The translations under genes and the position numbers were made by a program. Positions 4,949-6,536 of a stretch of DNA of 6,536 nucleotides are shown in pieces. The first letter of the stretch is position 1. Each line of letters starts with the position of its first letter. Source of the stretch: JBDTMT01 sp033764095 (GTDB lineage Bacteria; Desulfobacterota; Binatia; HRBIN30; CADEER01); the NCBI GenBank assembly GCA_033764095.1, contig JANRJF010000348.1:1-6536 (forward strand), written 5' to 3'. A model generated the notes under the pieces. The model ran no database searches. It was not told the origin of the DNA and was given only the letters and a program-made list of their open reading frames with translations.

Positions 4949-6536
4949 ATGGCGCGCCGGATCCCTGACGAGACGCTACAGGCCATCCGGGACCGCGTCA
5001 GCCTCGTCGAGGTCGTCTCCGCCTACGTCAGCCTCAAGCGCGCCGGTCGCAATCACCTCGGGCTCTGCCCGTTCCACAGCGAGAAGACGCCCTCGTTCAC
5101 GGTCAGCGAGGAGCGCGGGCTCTACCACTGCTTCGGCTGCGGCGAGAGCGGCACCGCCTTCACCTTCCTGATGAAGATGGAGCGGCTGGAGTTCATCGAC
5201 GCCGTCACCCAGCTCGCCAAGCGCGCCGGCGTTGCGCTGCCGGAGCGCGATCGCGACGATCCCGCCGCGCAGCAGCGCGAGCGCCTGTTCGCCGCCAACG
5301 ACACCGCCGAGCGCTTCTTCCGCGCCGCGCTAGCCGCCAATGCCGGCGCCGCGGCGCGCCGCTACCTGGAGAAGCGCGGCCTGCGCGCCGAGACCATCGA
5401 GCGCTTCGGCCTCGGCTTCGCGCCGGCCGGCGGCAGCGTGCTCGCCGGCCGGCTCGAGCGCCATCACGTCGCGTGCGAGGACGCGCTGCAGGCGGGCCTG
5501 CTCGGACGCAGTCAGGACGGCCGCATCTACGATCGCTTCCGCGGGCGCGTGATGTTTCCGATCCGCGACCGGCGCGGCCGCACCATCGCCTTCGGCGGCC
5601 GCAGCCTGGGCGACGAGCGGCCCAAGTACCTCAATTCGCCGGAGACGCCGCTGTTCAAGAAGGGCGAGGGGCTCTACGGCCTCGCCGAGGCGCGCGAGGC
5701 GATCCGCCAGCACGGCCGCGCGGTGTTGGTCGAGGGCTACATGGACGCGCTGGTGCTGGCGCAGGAGGGCATCCCGTACGTCGTCGCGACGCTCGGCACG
5801 GCGCTCACCGCCGCGCAGCTGCGCGTGCTGGCGCCGCTCGGCGGCGACGAGATGGCGGTGTTCTTCTTCTTCGACGGCGATCGCGCCGGCCGCCAGGCCG
5901 CCGTGCGCGCCTTCGGCGTCTGCGCCGAGGCGGGCGTGTGGGGGCGCGCCGCCTTCCTGCCCGAGGGGCACGATCCCGACAGTTACACGCGCGAGCACGG
6001 CGCCGCCGCGACGTTGGCGCTGCTCGACGCGGCGCCGTCGCTGGTCGATTTCTACTTCGATACGCTGCTGCCGCCGGGGGCGTCGCTGCCGCAGCGCACA
6101 CGCGTCGCCGACGACGTCACCAAGCTGCTGGCGCGGGTGCAGAACGACGTCCAGTTCGCCATGCTCGCCGGCCAGGCGGCGCAGCGCCTCGGTATCGGCG
6201 AGGAGATCTTCCGCCGCGCCCGCCGCGGCGGCGCGCCGCCGCCACCGCGGTCCGCCGTCATCCCCGCCGCCGCCCAACCGATCGCGGCGGCGTGGCCGTC
6301 GGAGGAGCGCCTGTTGATCGAGCTCATGGCCGCGGACAGCGGCATCGCGGCGGACATCGCGGCGCGCGGTACGCTGGCGCACTTCCGCGCCGCCGATCTG
6401 GCGGCGGCCGGGCAGCGCCTGGCGGCGGCGGCGGCGGCCGGGCGGCCGCTCGGCGAGGTGATCGAGGCGCTGCCGGCGGGGCTGGCGCAGCGGCTCACTG
6501 CGGTCGCGCTCGGCGAGGGGCCGCTGGCGGATGCCG
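4949..6536 (+). CDS. dnaG: DNA primase DnaG, first 529 residues (3' end outside window)
   Basis: Synthesises RNA primers for lagging-strand replication together with the DnaB helicase. Seen: a CHC2 zinc ribbon with C40, H43, C61 and C64 (LCPFHSEKTPSF, then YHCFGCGESG). The RNA-polymerase core carries RFRGRVMFPIRDRRGR and PKYLNSPETPLFKKGEGLYG. The TOPRIM metal site has E262 (LVEGYMDAL), D309 and D311 (FFFDGDRAGRQAA), and D342/D344 (EGHDPDSYTREHG), nearly the E. coli numbering. A proline-rich linker follows (GGAPPPPRSAV, about 426-436), then the start of the helicase-binding domain, cut by the window edge. The family is about 580-650 residues. ATG at 4949 lies 7 bases after the cvpA stop. An in-frame GTG at 4943 would add two residues, and neither has a strong Shine-Dalgarno. 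The frame is open throughout. A GCG-rich run near 6419-6440 encodes an alanine stretch. Confidence 0.97.
   Translation, partial: MARRIPDETLQAIRDRVSLVEVVSAYVSLKRAGRNHLGLCPFHSEKTPSFTVSEERGLYHCFGCGESGTAFTFLMKMERLEFIDAVTQLAKRAGVALPERDRDDPAAQQRERLFAANDTAERFFRAALAANAGAAARRYLEKRGLRAETIERFGLGFAPAGGSVLAGRLERHHVACEDALQAGLLGRSQDGRIYDRFRGRVMFPIRDRRGRTIAFGGRSLGDERPKYLNSPETPLFKKGEGLYGLAEAREAIRQHGRAVLVEGYMDALVLAQEGIPYVVATLGTALTAAQLRVLAPLGGDEMAVFFFFDGDRAGRQAAVRAFGVCAEAGVWGRAAFLPEGHDPDSYTREHGAAATLALLDAAPSLVDFYFDTLLPPGASLPQRTRVADDVTKLLARVQNDVQFAMLAGQAAQRLGIGEEIFRRARRGGAPPPPRSAVIPAAAQPIAAAWPSEERLLIELMAADSGIAADIAARGTLAHFRAADLAAAGQRLAAAAAAGRPLGEVIEALPAGLAQRLTAVALGEGPLADA

Noticed and set aside
5330..6382. 350-codon minus-strand open frame opposite dnaG.
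   Set aside because: DnaG motifs run continuously on the plus strand here; the antisense product is low-complexity and matches no family pattern I know.
6418..6440. GCG-rich simple repeat.
   Set aside because: It encodes an alanine-rich helix in the DnaG C-terminal region and is ordinary for this base composition.

Overview
The window comes from a high-GC (about 70% by eye) Gram-negative-type bacterial chromosome. Codon third positions are strongly G/C in every gene. Glutathione synthetase, small ribosomal protein bS21 and a CvpA-DnaG cluster suggest a proteobacterial or deltaproteobacterial-grade lineage (Desulfobacterota or Binatota-like). That placement is inference; no rRNA or other phylogenetic marker was compared.

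Layout. Positions 1-2441 hold three minus-strand genes read in the order prmA, rsmE, gshB. They encode the ribosomal protein L11 methyltransferase, the 16S rRNA m3U1498 methyltransferase and glutathione synthetase (C-terminus cut off by the window edge). prmA and rsmE overlap by four bases (GTGA). Between rsmE and gshB sits a long hairpin made of inverted arrays of a 7-base unit, GCGATGA. It supplies the stop codon and last residues of rsmE. Divergent from prmA is a plus-strand gene for an unrecognised three-helix membrane protein with a C-terminal CxxC tail (2508-3101).

Positions 3129-3288 form a roughly 160 bp non-coding element bounded by about 25-base imperfect terminal inverted repeats rich in CACGGAT. 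It resembles a MITE or other palindromic dispersed repeat. A UgpQ-type glycerophosphodiester phosphodiesterase gene follows (3353-4078).

The right third is a version of the macromolecular-synthesis operon: rpsU (bS21), a cvpA-family membrane protein gene, and dnaG (primase, running off the right edge). The gaps are 34 and 7 bases. A perfect TTGACA overlaps the stop of the upstream gene. The leader before rpsU can form a GC-rich hairpin just ahead of a good Shine-Dalgarno sequence. The operon links translation initiation (bS21) with replication priming (DnaG); the sigma factor gene rpoD often follows but lies outside this window.

Most content is ordinary housekeeping. The parts worth a second look are the two palindromic elements, the unknown membrane protein and the rpsU leader. 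I see no defence system, CRISPR array, prophage, tRNA or rRNA.
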